Source: Syntrophaceae bacterium CG2_30_49_12 (GTDB lineage: Bacteria; Desulfobacterota; Syntrophia; Syntrophales; CG2-30-49-12). Taken from it: 13,297 nucleotides of DNA. Shown here piece after piece: positions 1 to 7,558 of the stretch; the first letter of the stretch is position 1; each line of letters starts with the position of its first letter. The notes under the pieces are model-generated. The model had not been told where the DNA came from. It did no database searches and saw nothing but the letters and a program-made list of their open reading frames with translations. Where the stretch lies: positions 1 through 13,297 of the forward strand of contig MNZP01000120.1 of NCBI GenBank assembly GCA_001873675.1, given 5' to 3'. Position numbers and translations under genes: made by a program.

Positions 1-1133
1 GCCGTACCTTTGCCGCCGGGAATCGGACAGCGGGGATGAATCAGATCCGCCATCATCGTGTGTATATAGGAGGCAGGCGTCACCCTATCCCCACCGGCCA
101 GTTTCCGTGAAAGATACTTTAGGGTAAGACGCGCCGCCAGATAGCTCTTTTGCCTTTTTGCTCCCATACGTTTAAAGCGCTCCATTTCACCTTCTGAAAG
201 GGCTTTCACGGCAAAATCTGCAATGGTATCAATATCAATAACGGATACTGCTCTGCAATGCTCCCCGATGACGGCAAGGGGGTCGTCGCCTCCTTCACTC
301 CGGATCCAGTTGGGGGGCCTGACGCGACCGCCGGAGATGTCCCTCATCGTTAAACCTCTGATCTCCTCCCGAAGACACCCCGCCGAATCATGGATCCAGA
401 TATCGAATTTAAGGGATTCTCCGGTAACTGATACAGGTAAAATCCTGCAGAAGTAAGTTTCTCCCGGTACCGTCGGATTGAAGATGAGGCGTTCCTCAAA
501 ACCCACAGGAAAGGCCACGATATGATGAAACCGCTGTCCCCAGGCACAGGCGACATGAAGAGCCCCGTCCAAGGGAAACGGAGACCCGAGGGGGTCTTTT
601 GGCGCCGGATGTTCCGCACCATACACCTGGGCCACACCGCCGCTCTCAGAAAGAAAAATATCGCCCCTGACATTCTGATAGGAAGGCCCGAAGGGTACCA
701 GGTCGCTGTACAATTTTCGGGAGGGAATTCTATAACAAATGCCGTCCAGCGCCGAGAGCATATCTATGGGTAGCCCTGCGATACGTTCCCCCGCGGCCGT
801 GAAATTGACAACGGCATGGACTTTTGTCCTGACTGCGGTGGTGCCTCTTATCGGGCTGACGCTGATCAATTTGGAAGATAGTCGCCCACTTTCATAGACC
901 TCCAATTCATTAAAGGCTTCTATGACAGGGGAATTCTCTCCGATATTCAGAAATCGGTCGAATGAGGCGAAACGCATACATCGGATGTGCGCATCGGGCA
1001 GATAAGACTGCACCGAACCGGCCAGTCGTTGAAGAATTTCAACAGCGGGGAGAATGATTTTTCCTTCGAAATGGTGGTCTTTGAGATAAGGATGAATGGG
1101 AATCAAAAGGGGGAGGCGGATCCGTTCCTTCAT
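1..1133 (-). CDS. Stand-alone PKS-type dehydratase fused to a phosphopantetheinyl-transferase-like domain (3' end cut by window)
   Basis: Reading the minus strand from the ATG at 1133 gives 377 codons without a stop; the C-terminus lies beyond base 1. Residues 1-270 look like a double-hotdog polyketide synthase dehydratase. HxxxGxxxxP is exact at H20, G24 and P29, FGPSYQ (148-153) matches the usual YGPxFQ, and the second-hotdog acid is D189 in DGALH, with H193 four residues on. Such domains dehydrate 3-hydroxyacyl-ACP. Residues 298-377 look like a PPTase half: D300 and D302 in VIDID match the Sfp GIDIE metal ligands, followed by LSEGE (312-316) and YLAARLTLK (331-339). The usual KEA glutamate is replaced by Y340, so transferase activity is uncertain. 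The start overlaps the acyltransferase stop as ATGA, implying translational coupling. Normally these domains sit inside megasynthases (for example enediyne PKS); here they form a separate protein. The dehydratase call is firm; the PPTase call is good but incomplete. Confidence 0.85.
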   Translation of the reverse strand, partial: MKERIRLPLLIPIHPYLKDHHFEGKIILPAVEILQRLAGSVQSYLPDAHIRCMRFASFDRFLNIGENSPVIEAFNELEVYESGRLSSKLISVSPIRGTTAVRTKVHAVVNFTAAGERIAGLPIDMLSALDGICYRIPSRKLYSDLVPFGPSYQNVRGDIFLSESGGVAQVYGAEHPAPKDPLGSPFPLDGALHVACAWGQRFHHIVAFPVGFEERLIFNPTVPGETYFCRILPVSVTGESLKFDIWIHDSAGCLREEIRGLTMRDISGGRVRPPNWIRSEGGDDPLAVIGEHCRAVSVIDIDTIADFAVKALSEGEMERFKRMGAKRQKSYLAARLTLKYLSRKLAGGDRVTPASYIHTMMADLIHPRCPIPGGKGT

Positions 1134-1903
1134 CGCTTCATTTTTCTTTCCATGAGAGATCGCGCCTCCGCCATGAGACCGGATAGAGAAAAAGCGCCAC
1201 TTTCATAATCCGGTTCAAGGTTTCCTGCCAGTTCCATCTCGATGACATTTTCAGCACAGGTATTAAAAGAAAAATTCCCGGGAGGATAGAGTTTATGGGT
1301 GTTACTAATCAATACTACCTTGATGGGTGCATGACAGAGCCTGGCAATTCTGAATGCGCCTCTGTCAAAGGGGCCTATCCGGCCATTGCGGCTTCTCGTC
1401 CCCTCGGGAAAGACAAAGAGGTTTCCCCCCGCGGACAGGTAATCCTTCAGGTTTTCTATCTGGTTAATCATATTTTCCGTAAACAGGCCCTCCGCCTGGG
1501 AAGAAATATAGCCGGATATCTTCAAAATCCAGCCGAAAACGGGAAATCTGAAATAGCCGCTGTTGACAACGGTTTTCTGTTTTTCAAACAGAGACACGAA
1601 AAGAATGGGGTCAAGGAAGGAAAGATGGTTGGCAATGATGATGGAAGAACGGATAGAGGAGACCTCTTCCGCGATATGCCATTTCACTCTGGGAACGATA
1701 GTTCGTAACAGAGAGAAAAAAGACCGGTGGAGCAGCCAATTTAATTTTTGAAAGGCCTCTTCACGCCGGACAGAAAAAAAGAAGACATAAAGATAAAAGG
1801 GGGAAAAAAACACGAGAAATCCCACAATGTAGTATGTCCAGAGGATGACTGTGATGGTGAAATCCGCAACGGGTTTTAAAAAGGCAGGAAAGATAGCTCG
1901 CAT
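1130..1903 (-). CDS. PlsC-like 1-acylglycerol-3-phosphate acyltransferase (LPLAT family)
   Basis: This 257-residue protein has a hydrophobic N-terminal stretch (about residues 15-45, aromatic-rich), expected to anchor it in the inner membrane. The LPLAT motifs follow: NHxxxxD with H93 and D98 (catalytic His/Asp pair), and FPEGTRS with E167, G168, T169 and R170 (phosphate/acyl-acceptor binding). The family moves an acyl group from acyl-ACP or acyl-CoA to a glycerolipid or similar alcohol. Length and order are normal for PlsC-type enzymes. It lies 11 bp downstream of a ketosynthase and overlaps the next gene by 4 bp (ATGA). In this setting it most likely transfers the cluster's special acyl chain from one of the two ACPs to a lipid head group; the acceptor cannot be read from the sequence. 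Aryl-polyene loci also carry an LPLAT. Confidence 0.9.
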   Translation of the reverse strand: MRAIFPAFLKPVADFTITVILWTYYIVGFLVFFSPFYLYVFFFSVRREEAFQKLNWLLHRSFFSLLRTIVPRVKWHIAEEVSSIRSSIIIANHLSFLDPILFVSLFEKQKTVVNSGYFRFPVFGWILKISGYISSQAEGLFTENMINQIENLKDYLSAGGNLFVFPEGTRSRNGRIGPFDRGAFRIARLCHAPIKVVLISNTHKLYPPGNFSFNTCAENVIEMELAGNLEPDYESGAFSLSGLMAEARSLMERKMKR

Positions 1904-1914
1904 ATCGTCTCATG

Positions 1915-3162
1915 TCATGGCATCTTTTTTATGATGAGGTTGGTATTCACGCCGCCAAAGGCAAAATTCTGGATGGCGGCGATCCGGATCGGAGATTCTC
2001 TGAGCGAGACGACGTGATTGAGCATGGCGCACCTTTCATCTATCTCATCTAAGTTCAATGTCGGCGCGATGAATCCTTCCTCCATCAGATATAGCGCTAT
2101 GATGGTCTCAATGACGCCGCACGAACCCATGGAGTGCCCCATATAACTTTTCAACCCGACAACGCCGGGAAGATTCCCATAGACATCGTAAATAGCCTGT
2201 GATTCAATCACATCTCCCATCTTGGTTCCCGTTGCGTGGGCGCTGATGAAATCCACCTCCTCCGCGTTGATCTTTGCCTCTCTCAGTCCGATCCGGATGG
2301 TCTCCGTAATGCCGCCCAGGTTCGGCAGGATCAGGTCGCCGCCGTTGTTATTGCAGGCAAATCCTATCACCTCCGCCAGTATTGAAGCGCCTCTCTTTCT
2401 GGCAAACTCATACTCCTCCAGCAGGACGGCCCCTGCCCCTTCTCCCACGACTAACCCGTCCCTCTTCGCATCAAAGGGACGGGGTGTCAAGTAGGGCGTA
2501 TCGTTGAAGGCCGTCGAACAGGCGAGCAGATTATCAAATACGGCAACGGCGGTCGTATCGTATTCGTCAGCTCCGCCGCAAATCATGGCGTCCTGCATCC
2601 CGTATTTGATCGCTTCATAACCGTAACCGATGGATTGGCTGCTTGTCGTGCAGGCCGTGGACGATGAAATGACGCGGCCTGTAATGCCGAACATCTTTGT
2701 GATATTGACGGCTGTGGTATGTACCATGGATTTCAGGTAGTCAACAGCGCCGATGGAAGAAAACTCGGTTCGTGATCCGCCGAAAAAAGTCTTGTATATA
2801 TTGCGCTGAACGGTGGGGCTCCCGTGGGTCGAGCCGAAGGCGACGCCCAGACGGCCGGACGTGACAAATTCCTGATCCAGACCGGCGCTCTCAAGCGCCT
2901 CCTTCGCCACCTGGCACGCATAATAAGCGACAGGCCCCATGGTTTTTCGGTGTTGACGCTGGAAATCGTAGACGATGGGATAATCAACGGTTCCAAAGAC
3001 CTTGGAGTGGATGTAGGGGGACAACAGACCGTCTTCCCGCAAGGCCTTGACTCCGGAAATCCCGTGCACCAGATGGTGAAGAATCTCCGCTTTGGAGCGG
3101 CCGATGGGGGTGATGGCGGAACACGCTGTAATAACGACCCTTCTTTCCATCCCGCCTCTCAT
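1915..3162 (-). CDS. FabF-type 3-oxoacyl-ACP synthase (KS1)
   Basis: This 415-residue protein has a full condensing-enzyme fold and triad: C171 in STACTTSS, H309 in SAHATGT and H343 in KSYMGHSMG (with K338), plus GEGAGAV (240-246) and the C-terminal FAFGGVN. It should catalyse decarboxylative condensation of malonyl-ACP with an acyl thioester, so it is a true elongating KS and not a chain-length factor that lacks Cys. It differs from the other two ketosynthases here: SAHATGT in place of NAHGTST, and no acidic insertion before the RPF motif. The ATG at 3162 overlaps the upstream ACP stop as ATGA. A second in-frame ATG at 3150 has a GAGG about 4 nt upstream and gives the more usual N-terminus MERRVVITA, so it may be the true start. 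Being adjacent to ACP1 suggests that ACP is its partner. Confidence 0.93.
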   Translation of the reverse strand: MRGGMERRVVITACSAITPIGRSKAEILHHLVHGISGVKALREDGLLSPYIHSKVFGTVDYPIVYDFQRQHRKTMGPVAYYACQVAKEALESAGLDQEFVTSGRLGVAFGSTHGSPTVQRNIYKTFFGGSRTEFSSIGAVDYLKSMVHTTAVNITKMFGITGRVISSSTACTTSSQSIGYGYEAIKYGMQDAMICGGADEYDTTAVAVFDNLLACSTAFNDTPYLTPRPFDAKRDGLVVGEGAGAVLLEEYEFARKRGASILAEVIGFACNNNGGDLILPNLGGITETIRIGLREAKINAEEVDFISAHATGTKMGDVIESQAIYDVYGNLPGVVGLKSYMGHSMGSCGVIETIIALYLMEEGFIAPTLNLDEIDERCAMLNHVVSLRESPIRIAAIQNFAFGGVNTNLIIKKMP

Positions 3163-3425
3163 CCTGAAGATGCCGGTCTTGCCTCGGCCAGCGATTCAAT
3201 GTAATCGCAGATTTGATTGATTGTCCGGATATCCATGGCTCGTTTCTTTTCCTCATGGCTTAGTTCGGAACCAAGCATTTTTTCGATCTTAAGGAGCAAC
3301 TCGATGGCATCTATACTGTCAAACCCGTGTTTTTCCCTCAGGTTATCATCCAATCCCGGATTTTCAATCTCAAATTCCTTTCGGAAAAAGGAGAGGATTT
3401 GCGTCATGATCTCGTCACGTGTCAT
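3159..3425 (-). CDS. Acyl carrier protein (ACP1)
   Basis: This 88-residue acidic helical protein carries the phosphopantetheine attachment motif GFDSIDAIEL, with S37 as the expected modified serine. It would carry the growing acyl chain as a thioester. It is clearly different from the second ACP at 8667-8933 (DSID against DSMD, and little similarity outside the motif), so the locus has two specialised carriers. Its 3' end overlaps KS1 by 4 bp, and its start lies 36 bp after the thioesterase stop, with only a weak GGA about 10 nt upstream of the ATG. The GFDSIDAIE form is typical of stand-alone ACPs in aryl-polyene-like and related type II systems (from memory). Confidence 0.92.
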   Translation of the reverse strand: MTRDEIMTQILSFFRKEFEIENPGLDDNLREKHGFDSIDAIELLLKIEKMLGSELSHEEKKRAMDIRTINQICDYIESLAEARPASSG

Positions 3426-3461
3426 ATTTATTTTCCAACTTTAGTTCACTTTAGGCGCTTT

Positions 3462-3941
3462 TTATTCCGGAAAGGTCTTCCAGAGATGAACTGTCTTCGG
3501 ATCAACGGCCACCGGTTTTCCCGATGAATTAAGAGCACAGTGCCTTGTAAATCCCCTGCAGATGATTCTCCCCGTTTCAAGGTGGGTAATCAGGTAATCG
3601 AAACGGAGCTTAACCCGTTCAAGCTCCGCCGGCCGGGTATAAATCAGCATGAGATCATCATAATGGAGGGGCCCGTAGAACTGCACCCCCATTTCGATGA
3701 CGGGGTAAACATAGCCGCTTTCTTCTATTTCCCGGTAAGGATACGCCGCATCACGCATCAGTGAGGTGCGGCCGAATTCAAAATAACGAAGATAATTGGC
3801 ATGATAGACTACCGCCGAGCGGTCCGTATCGGCGTACAGCGTCCGTTCCCGGCATCGGTGCCAGACAAGGCCGGTTTCCTGATCCCGGACATAACGGTCG
3901 TCATTTCCCAATTCTTCCGGCCTGAACGGTCTCGGTCTCAC
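3462..3941 (-). CDS. 4HBT/YbgC-type acyl thioesterase, GTG start
   Basis: A single-hotdog protein of 159 residues if started at the GTG at 3941. The motif YADTDRSAVVYHANYLRYFE (residues 37-56) is the 4-hydroxybenzoyl-CoA thioesterase/YbgC signature; D40 matches the catalytic Asp, followed by Y46, H47 and Y50. The conserved Gly after the Asp is Ala here. The family hydrolyses acyl-CoA or acyl-ACP thioesters and here probably releases or proofreads ACP-bound chains. Start choice: the open frame extends to an ATG at 4058, but that would overlap the upstream ketosynthase by 116 bp. The GTG at 3941 lies 1 bp after that gene's stop, and a strong AGGGGGG sits 6 nt upstream. The roughly 28 residues before the hotdog are longer than in YbgC. 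Aryl-polyene loci contain a comparable thioesterase. Confidence 0.88.
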   Translation of the reverse strand: MRPRPFRPEELGNDDRYVRDQETGLVWHRCRERTLYADTDRSAVVYHANYLRYFEFGRTSLMRDAAYPYREIEESGYVYPVIEMGVQFYGPLHYDDLMLIYTRPAELERVKLRFDYLITHLETGRIICRGFTRHCALNSSGKPVAVDPKTVHLWKTFPE

Positions 3942-3942
3942 G

Positions 3943-5205
3943 CTATACCCCCCTGAATATAACGCAACAGTTCGTACCGCCGAACCCGAAGGCATTTGAC
4001 ATGGCGATTTCATGCCTGCGCCGGCGGGCCTCATTGGGCACAAAGTCCAGACCGTCAAACTGCGGATCGGGGATATGATTTATCGTGGGCAGGACCACCC
4101 CTTGCCGCATTCCCTCGATAGTCAGGGCATTTTCAATGGCGGCGGCGCCAAGCGTATGTCCTATCTGGGATTTGTTCGACGATATGGGAATATGTTTCAA
4201 CATATCACCAAAAACAGCGCGCAGACAATCTACTTCCGTGCTGTCTCCCCTGGCCGTGGATGTTCCATGGGCATTGACATACTCCACGTCATGCGGCTTC
4301 AATCCGGCATCGTCAATGGTTTCCCTGATCGCCCGGATGATGGTATCTTTGTTCGGTCTTGTAAAATGATAGGCGTCGGACGACCAGCCTATGCCCATGA
4401 CTTCAGCTTTTGCCTTCAGGCCGTAATGCGAAATAGCCTCCTCCGCAGCCAGCACGATCACCCCTCCCCCTTCAGAAAGGACAAAACCTTTCCGGTCGCT
4501 GCTGAAAGGGCGGGATGCCTGGGAAGGATCTTCGTAGGCCCGATCATGGGGGACGATCTTGACGGTGGCATTCATATTGGCAAAACCGTGAATAATCTCA
4601 GGCATAATAGGCATATCCACGCCGCCGGCAAGGACGAAATCACAGTCTCCGTCCCTGATCATTCGTGAACCGACGGCGACGGCGTAATTACCGGAAGCGC
4701 AGGCCCCCTGAGGAGAAAAGACCGGACCGGTAAAGCCCAGAAGCATCCCCGCCTTGCCTGACGGCAGATTGGAGCAGAGGTTGGGAAGCAGGTAGGGGCT
4801 TACTTTTAACGGCCCATTGACCCTCATATTTTCCATGGCGATACGGAAGGAGTCGGTTCCGTTTATGGACGAACCGATCAGGCAGGCCGTCCGGGGACCC
4901 GTCTCCCCGTTTATTTGAAGCCCGGAGTCCTCCAGCGCTTCTTTACAGACAACCATGGTGAGAATGACAAAAGCCGCATTCCAGTTGTAAACCTCCTTCT
5001 CATTTGAAAAAGCGAATTCCTTGGGATCCCAGTCCGGAATCTCGCCCACAACATCGCAGAGAGATTCCACCTGACATCTGGTCACTTTGCGGAAGCCGGC
5101 TTCGCCTTTAACCGCCCGTTCCCAGGTTTGTTTAAATGTCTTTCCCAGGGGCGACGCCACGCCATATCCGACGACAAAAACACGTCTGTTCTTCGGTGGT
5201 TTCAT
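3943..5205 (-). CDS. FabF-type 3-oxoacyl-ACP synthase (KS2)
   Basis: This 420-residue condensing enzyme has a complete triad: C169 in QGACASGN, H313 in NAHGTST and H350 in KSQIGHTLGA (K345). SEGGG (244-248) and FGFGGTN near the C-terminus are also present. Before the RPFS motif it has an insertion of roughly nine residues (around 215-230) compared with E. coli FabF, a feature shared with the next ketosynthase upstream (KS3). The two also share C-terminal phrases (INxxPDP, xNAFGFGG), so they look like a tandem duplication that diverged. It should catalyse malonyl-ACP condensation; chain preference is unknown. The ATG at 5205 has no recognisable Shine-Dalgarno sequence, because the leader is made of a heptanucleotide repeat. 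No other start fits the family's N-terminus (NRRVFVVGYG). Confidence 0.93.
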   Translation of the reverse strand: MKPPKNRRVFVVGYGVASPLGKTFKQTWERAVKGEAGFRKVTRCQVESLCDVVGEIPDWDPKEFAFSNEKEVYNWNAAFVILTMVVCKEALEDSGLQINGETGPRTACLIGSSINGTDSFRIAMENMRVNGPLKVSPYLLPNLCSNLPSGKAGMLLGFTGPVFSPQGACASGNYAVAVGSRMIRDGDCDFVLAGGVDMPIMPEIIHGFANMNATVKIVPHDRAYEDPSQASRPFSSDRKGFVLSEGGGVIVLAAEEAISHYGLKAKAEVMGIGWSSDAYHFTRPNKDTIIRAIRETIDDAGLKPHDVEYVNAHGTSTARGDSTEVDCLRAVFGDMLKHIPISSNKSQIGHTLGAAAIENALTIEGMRQGVVLPTINHIPDPQFDGLDFVPNEARRRRHEIAMSNAFGFGGTNCCVIFRGV

Positions 5206-5210
5206 ATAAG

Positions 5211-5241
5211 TTCACAGTTCACAGTTCACAGTTCACAGTTC
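5211..5241. repeat. Heptanucleotide tandem repeat TTCACAG, four full copies plus TTC
   Basis: Four perfect copies of TTCACAG (plus strand) run head to tail, with three bases of a fifth. On the transcribed strand this reads as repeated CTGTGAA. The repeat fills most of the 47-bp gap between the KS3 stop and the KS2 start and ends 5 bp before the KS2 start codon. It replaces the place where a ribosome binding site would be. Short heptamer repeats of this kind occur between genes in many bacteria; copy number can change by slippage. Confidence 0.95.
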
Positions 5242-5252
5242 CTTTATCCGAC

Positions 5253-6503
5253 TCAGGCGATCCTGCGCAGGACGATACAAGAATTACAGCCGCCGAATCC
5301 GAATGCATTTTTTAACACGTGCTCCTGAGCAACAGCTCTTGCGCCTTCCGGCACGCAATCAATAGCGATATCCGGGTCCGGCAGATAATTAATCGTGGGA
5401 AGAAGGGTATCATGAATCATCCCCTCCATGGCAAGTATGATTTCAATGGCGGAGGAAGCCCCCATGGCGTGACCAGTCTGGGACTTGTTGGCCGATACCG
5501 GCGGCACGCCGCTGCCGAAAACATCCTTCAAGGCATCCCCTTCAATCCTGTCACCGATCTTCGTTGATGTCCCATGGGCATTAACCGCGTCAATATCCCC
5601 CGGCTGCAGGCCGGAATGGACAATGCTCTGTGCAATGCACCGTCTGACCGTTTCAGGGTTCGGGGCAACAAAATGATGGGCATCGGATGTCATGGCCCAT
5701 CCCGCCATTTCAAGCCTGGGGATAAGGCCATGGGCCTGCGCGAAGTCCTCTCCCGCGATAATGATGCAGCCGGCGCCCTCCGATACGATAAAACCACGCC
5801 TGTTGATGGAGAAGGGACGGCTTGCCTTCTCCGGAGGCTCTTCCGGTTGACCTTCCCTGGGTCTGTACGCGCCGTTCATCGTGGCAAAACCGCCCAGAAT
5901 GGGCTCGATAAGGGGAAAATCAACAGCGCCGCAGATGACCATATCCGCCATACCCTGCGCAATAAGCATGGCCCCGATAATCATGGATGTAGAACCCGTT
6001 GCGCAGGCGGTGATGGTGGACGTTATGGGGCCTGTCGCGCCGGTCATGATGGATATTTTCCCCCCCACCATATTGATACAGGAGTTCGGATTGGTAAAAG
6101 GATGGGGGAGTTTCCCTTCTGAAACCAATAGCCTGTCCGCACGGATAACGGCATCGAGGCCGCCGATGGCGGAACTGAAGGTAATCCCCACTCTATGTGA
6201 AATGTCATTTGTTACCTCAATCCCACTTTTTTTCAGCGCGCGGTGGACAACCAACAGGGCATGCTTGAAAACAGGCGATGTCCACAGCGCCATATCACGG
6301 GATGCCAAAAAAGGATAGTCATCGGCGACGATCTCGGGAACCTGACCGGCCATTCGCACGGGGAAACGTTCACGAAGGGGGAAACGGGTCAGGGGACCGA
6401 TACCGCTCGCGCCATGCGATGCACGGTCCCACTGAGTTTCCATCTCGACACCCAGGGGCGAGACCGCATCATACCCTAAAATTACCGGTCGTTGTCTATC
6501 CAT
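5253..6503 (-). CDS. FabF-type 3-oxoacyl-ACP synthase (KS3)
   Basis: This 416-residue condensing enzyme has all catalytic residues: C167 in TACATGST, H310 in NAHGTST and H345 in KSQTGHAMGA (K340). SEGAG (241-245) and AFGFGGCN near the C-terminus are intact. Like KS2 it has an acidic, proline-rich insertion (about residues 213-226) before ASRPFS, and it is more like KS2 than KS1. It is expected to elongate an ACP-bound chain. The ATG at 6503 follows the radical SAM stop by 42 bp, with no strong Shine-Dalgarno sequence visible; the N-terminus MDRQRPVILGYDAVSPLG fits the family well, so I keep this start. Whether KS2 and KS3 form a heterodimer or act at different chain lengths is open; neither lacks its Cys, so neither is a classical chain-length factor. 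Confidence 0.93.
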   Translation of the reverse strand: MDRQRPVILGYDAVSPLGVEMETQWDRASHGASGIGPLTRFPLRERFPVRMAGQVPEIVADDYPFLASRDMALWTSPVFKHALLVVHRALKKSGIEVTNDISHRVGITFSSAIGGLDAVIRADRLLVSEGKLPHPFTNPNSCINMVGGKISIMTGATGPITSTITACATGSTSMIIGAMLIAQGMADMVICGAVDFPLIEPILGGFATMNGAYRPREGQPEEPPEKASRPFSINRRGFIVSEGAGCIIIAGEDFAQAHGLIPRLEMAGWAMTSDAHHFVAPNPETVRRCIAQSIVHSGLQPGDIDAVNAHGTSTKIGDRIEGDALKDVFGSGVPPVSANKSQTGHAMGASSAIEIILAMEGMIHDTLLPTINYLPDPDIAIDCVPEGARAVAQEHVLKNAFGFGGCNSCIVLRRIA

Positions 6504-6545
6504 GCGGGGCTGTCTTGGTTGCGGGTATAAGGGGCGTCTGTAGGA

Positions 6546-7544
6546 CTACCATGGTATGAACCGGTAGAGTTTGGCAAACATTTCATACACTTCAATCCAG
6601 TTCTGGAGATCCTTCGATGACCGTAGATGCTCTCTTTTGTTGACCATGACCCAGCTCATATATGCGGCGCCGTCCTTGCAAGTCGAGCAATCTCTTGTCG
6701 CGGATGTGCAGCAGCGGTGCATGGTGTGAAGATCAGAAGCCCAGCGGATAAACCGGATGAGCCTTTTGGGCCGGGGATTCCTGTTATCCATCGGTTCCGT
6801 GACGGACGGGCATTCCGTCCATCCGAATGTCCGATTCATCATCTTCCCGGTGGTGATAATTTCGTGGTAGTACTTGCAGGAAATGACGGTATCGGGGTAT
6901 TTGTCGAGCATATCGTCCATTTCAGCCCGAACGTCTCTGAGCTTCTCTTCCGTCCAGGAAAAACCGTCCACATGTTCATCATTCGTCAACAACTGTAAAT
7001 GAACCTTCAGCCCGACATCGGTGATCTTTCGGATCACAGATTCTATCCGTCCGACCTGTTTCGGTGTGATCGTGTATAGATAATAGGTGTACGGATCGCC
7101 TTCATAATTCTTACCGGATACGGCAAACGTATCTTTTCCCCTGAGTATCTTTTCGTCTTCCTCGTCGCCCCATAACGAGATGCCCACCATCATATCAGGG
7201 AAGCGGTCTCTGGGAATTTTTATCTGTCCGTTGGTCGCACAATAGGTCGGCAGTTGCGTATAAAAAGCCTCAATCCGGTCAAGGCACAGCGTAGGTTCCC
7301 CGCCGATTAATATAGCAAGATTAACGCCCCGTTCCTTTTCCTTGCGCACAAACTGCCGCCATTTTTCTACATCCATTTCTTCGGAGGCAGCCTGATGTTC
7401 GTTGGAAGAAAAGAAGAAACATCCCCTGCAGCGCAGATTACACCGGTTGGTCACGTCATAGATGGAACTGCGGATATTAAGAGCGGATATCTTCCTGTAA
7501 CGTTCATGCCAAGCTTTATCCAGCAGGGAACTGACGGTTTTCAT
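6546..7544 (-). CDS. Radical SAM protein with C-terminal cysteine motif (rSAM-A)
   Basis: This 332-residue protein has the radical SAM cluster motif CNLRCRGC (C35, C39, C42), which binds the [4Fe-4S] cluster that cleaves SAM, and GGEP at 81-84 for SAM contact. The C-terminal region carries further cysteines: C245, then CC at 278-279, C286 and C289 (CCx6CxxC). The radical SAM protein encoded just upstream shows almost the same arrangement, so a second iron-sulfur cluster or metal site is plausible; it does not match a SPASM or Twitch motif that I recognise. The start lies 14 bp after the upstream stop, so the two are co-transcribed. Within a ketosynthase/ACP operon the likely substrate is an acyl thioester, with radical desaturation, cyclisation or C-C bond formation possible. 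The reaction itself cannot be inferred from sequence. Confidence 0.88.
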   Translation of the reverse strand: MKTVSSLLDKAWHERYRKISALNIRSSIYDVTNRCNLRCRGCFFFSSNEHQAASEEMDVEKWRQFVRKEKERGVNLAILIGGEPTLCLDRIEAFYTQLPTYCATNGQIKIPRDRFPDMMVGISLWGDEEDEKILRGKDTFAVSGKNYEGDPYTYYLYTITPKQVGRIESVIRKITDVGLKVHLQLLTNDEHVDGFSWTEEKLRDVRAEMDDMLDKYPDTVISCKYYHEIITTGKMMNRTFGWTECPSVTEPMDNRNPRPKRLIRFIRWASDLHTMHRCCTSATRDCSTCKDGAAYMSWVMVNKREHLRSSKDLQNWIEVYEMFAKLYRFIPW

Positions 7545-7558
7545 AGATTAGTCCCGTT

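Noticed and set aside
350..673. Minus-strand frame of 107 codons
   Set aside because: It lies inside the dehydratase-PPTase gene in another frame; the long frame from 1133 has no stops and carries all the family motifs.
3942..4058. Upstream extension of the thioesterase frame to the ATG at 4058
   Set aside because: It would overlap KS2 by 116 bp and adds a low-quality sequence; the GTG at 3941 has a strong ribosome binding site right after the KS2 stop.
4012..4668. Plus-strand frame of 218 codons, the longest plus-strand frame
   Set aside because: It is antisense to KS2, with Cys/Arg/His/Gly-rich composition and no domain; the opposite strand has a complete ketosynthase.
5574..6122. Plus-strand frame of 182 codons antisense to KS3
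   Set aside because: No ribosome binding site or recognisable fold; explained as a shadow of KS3.
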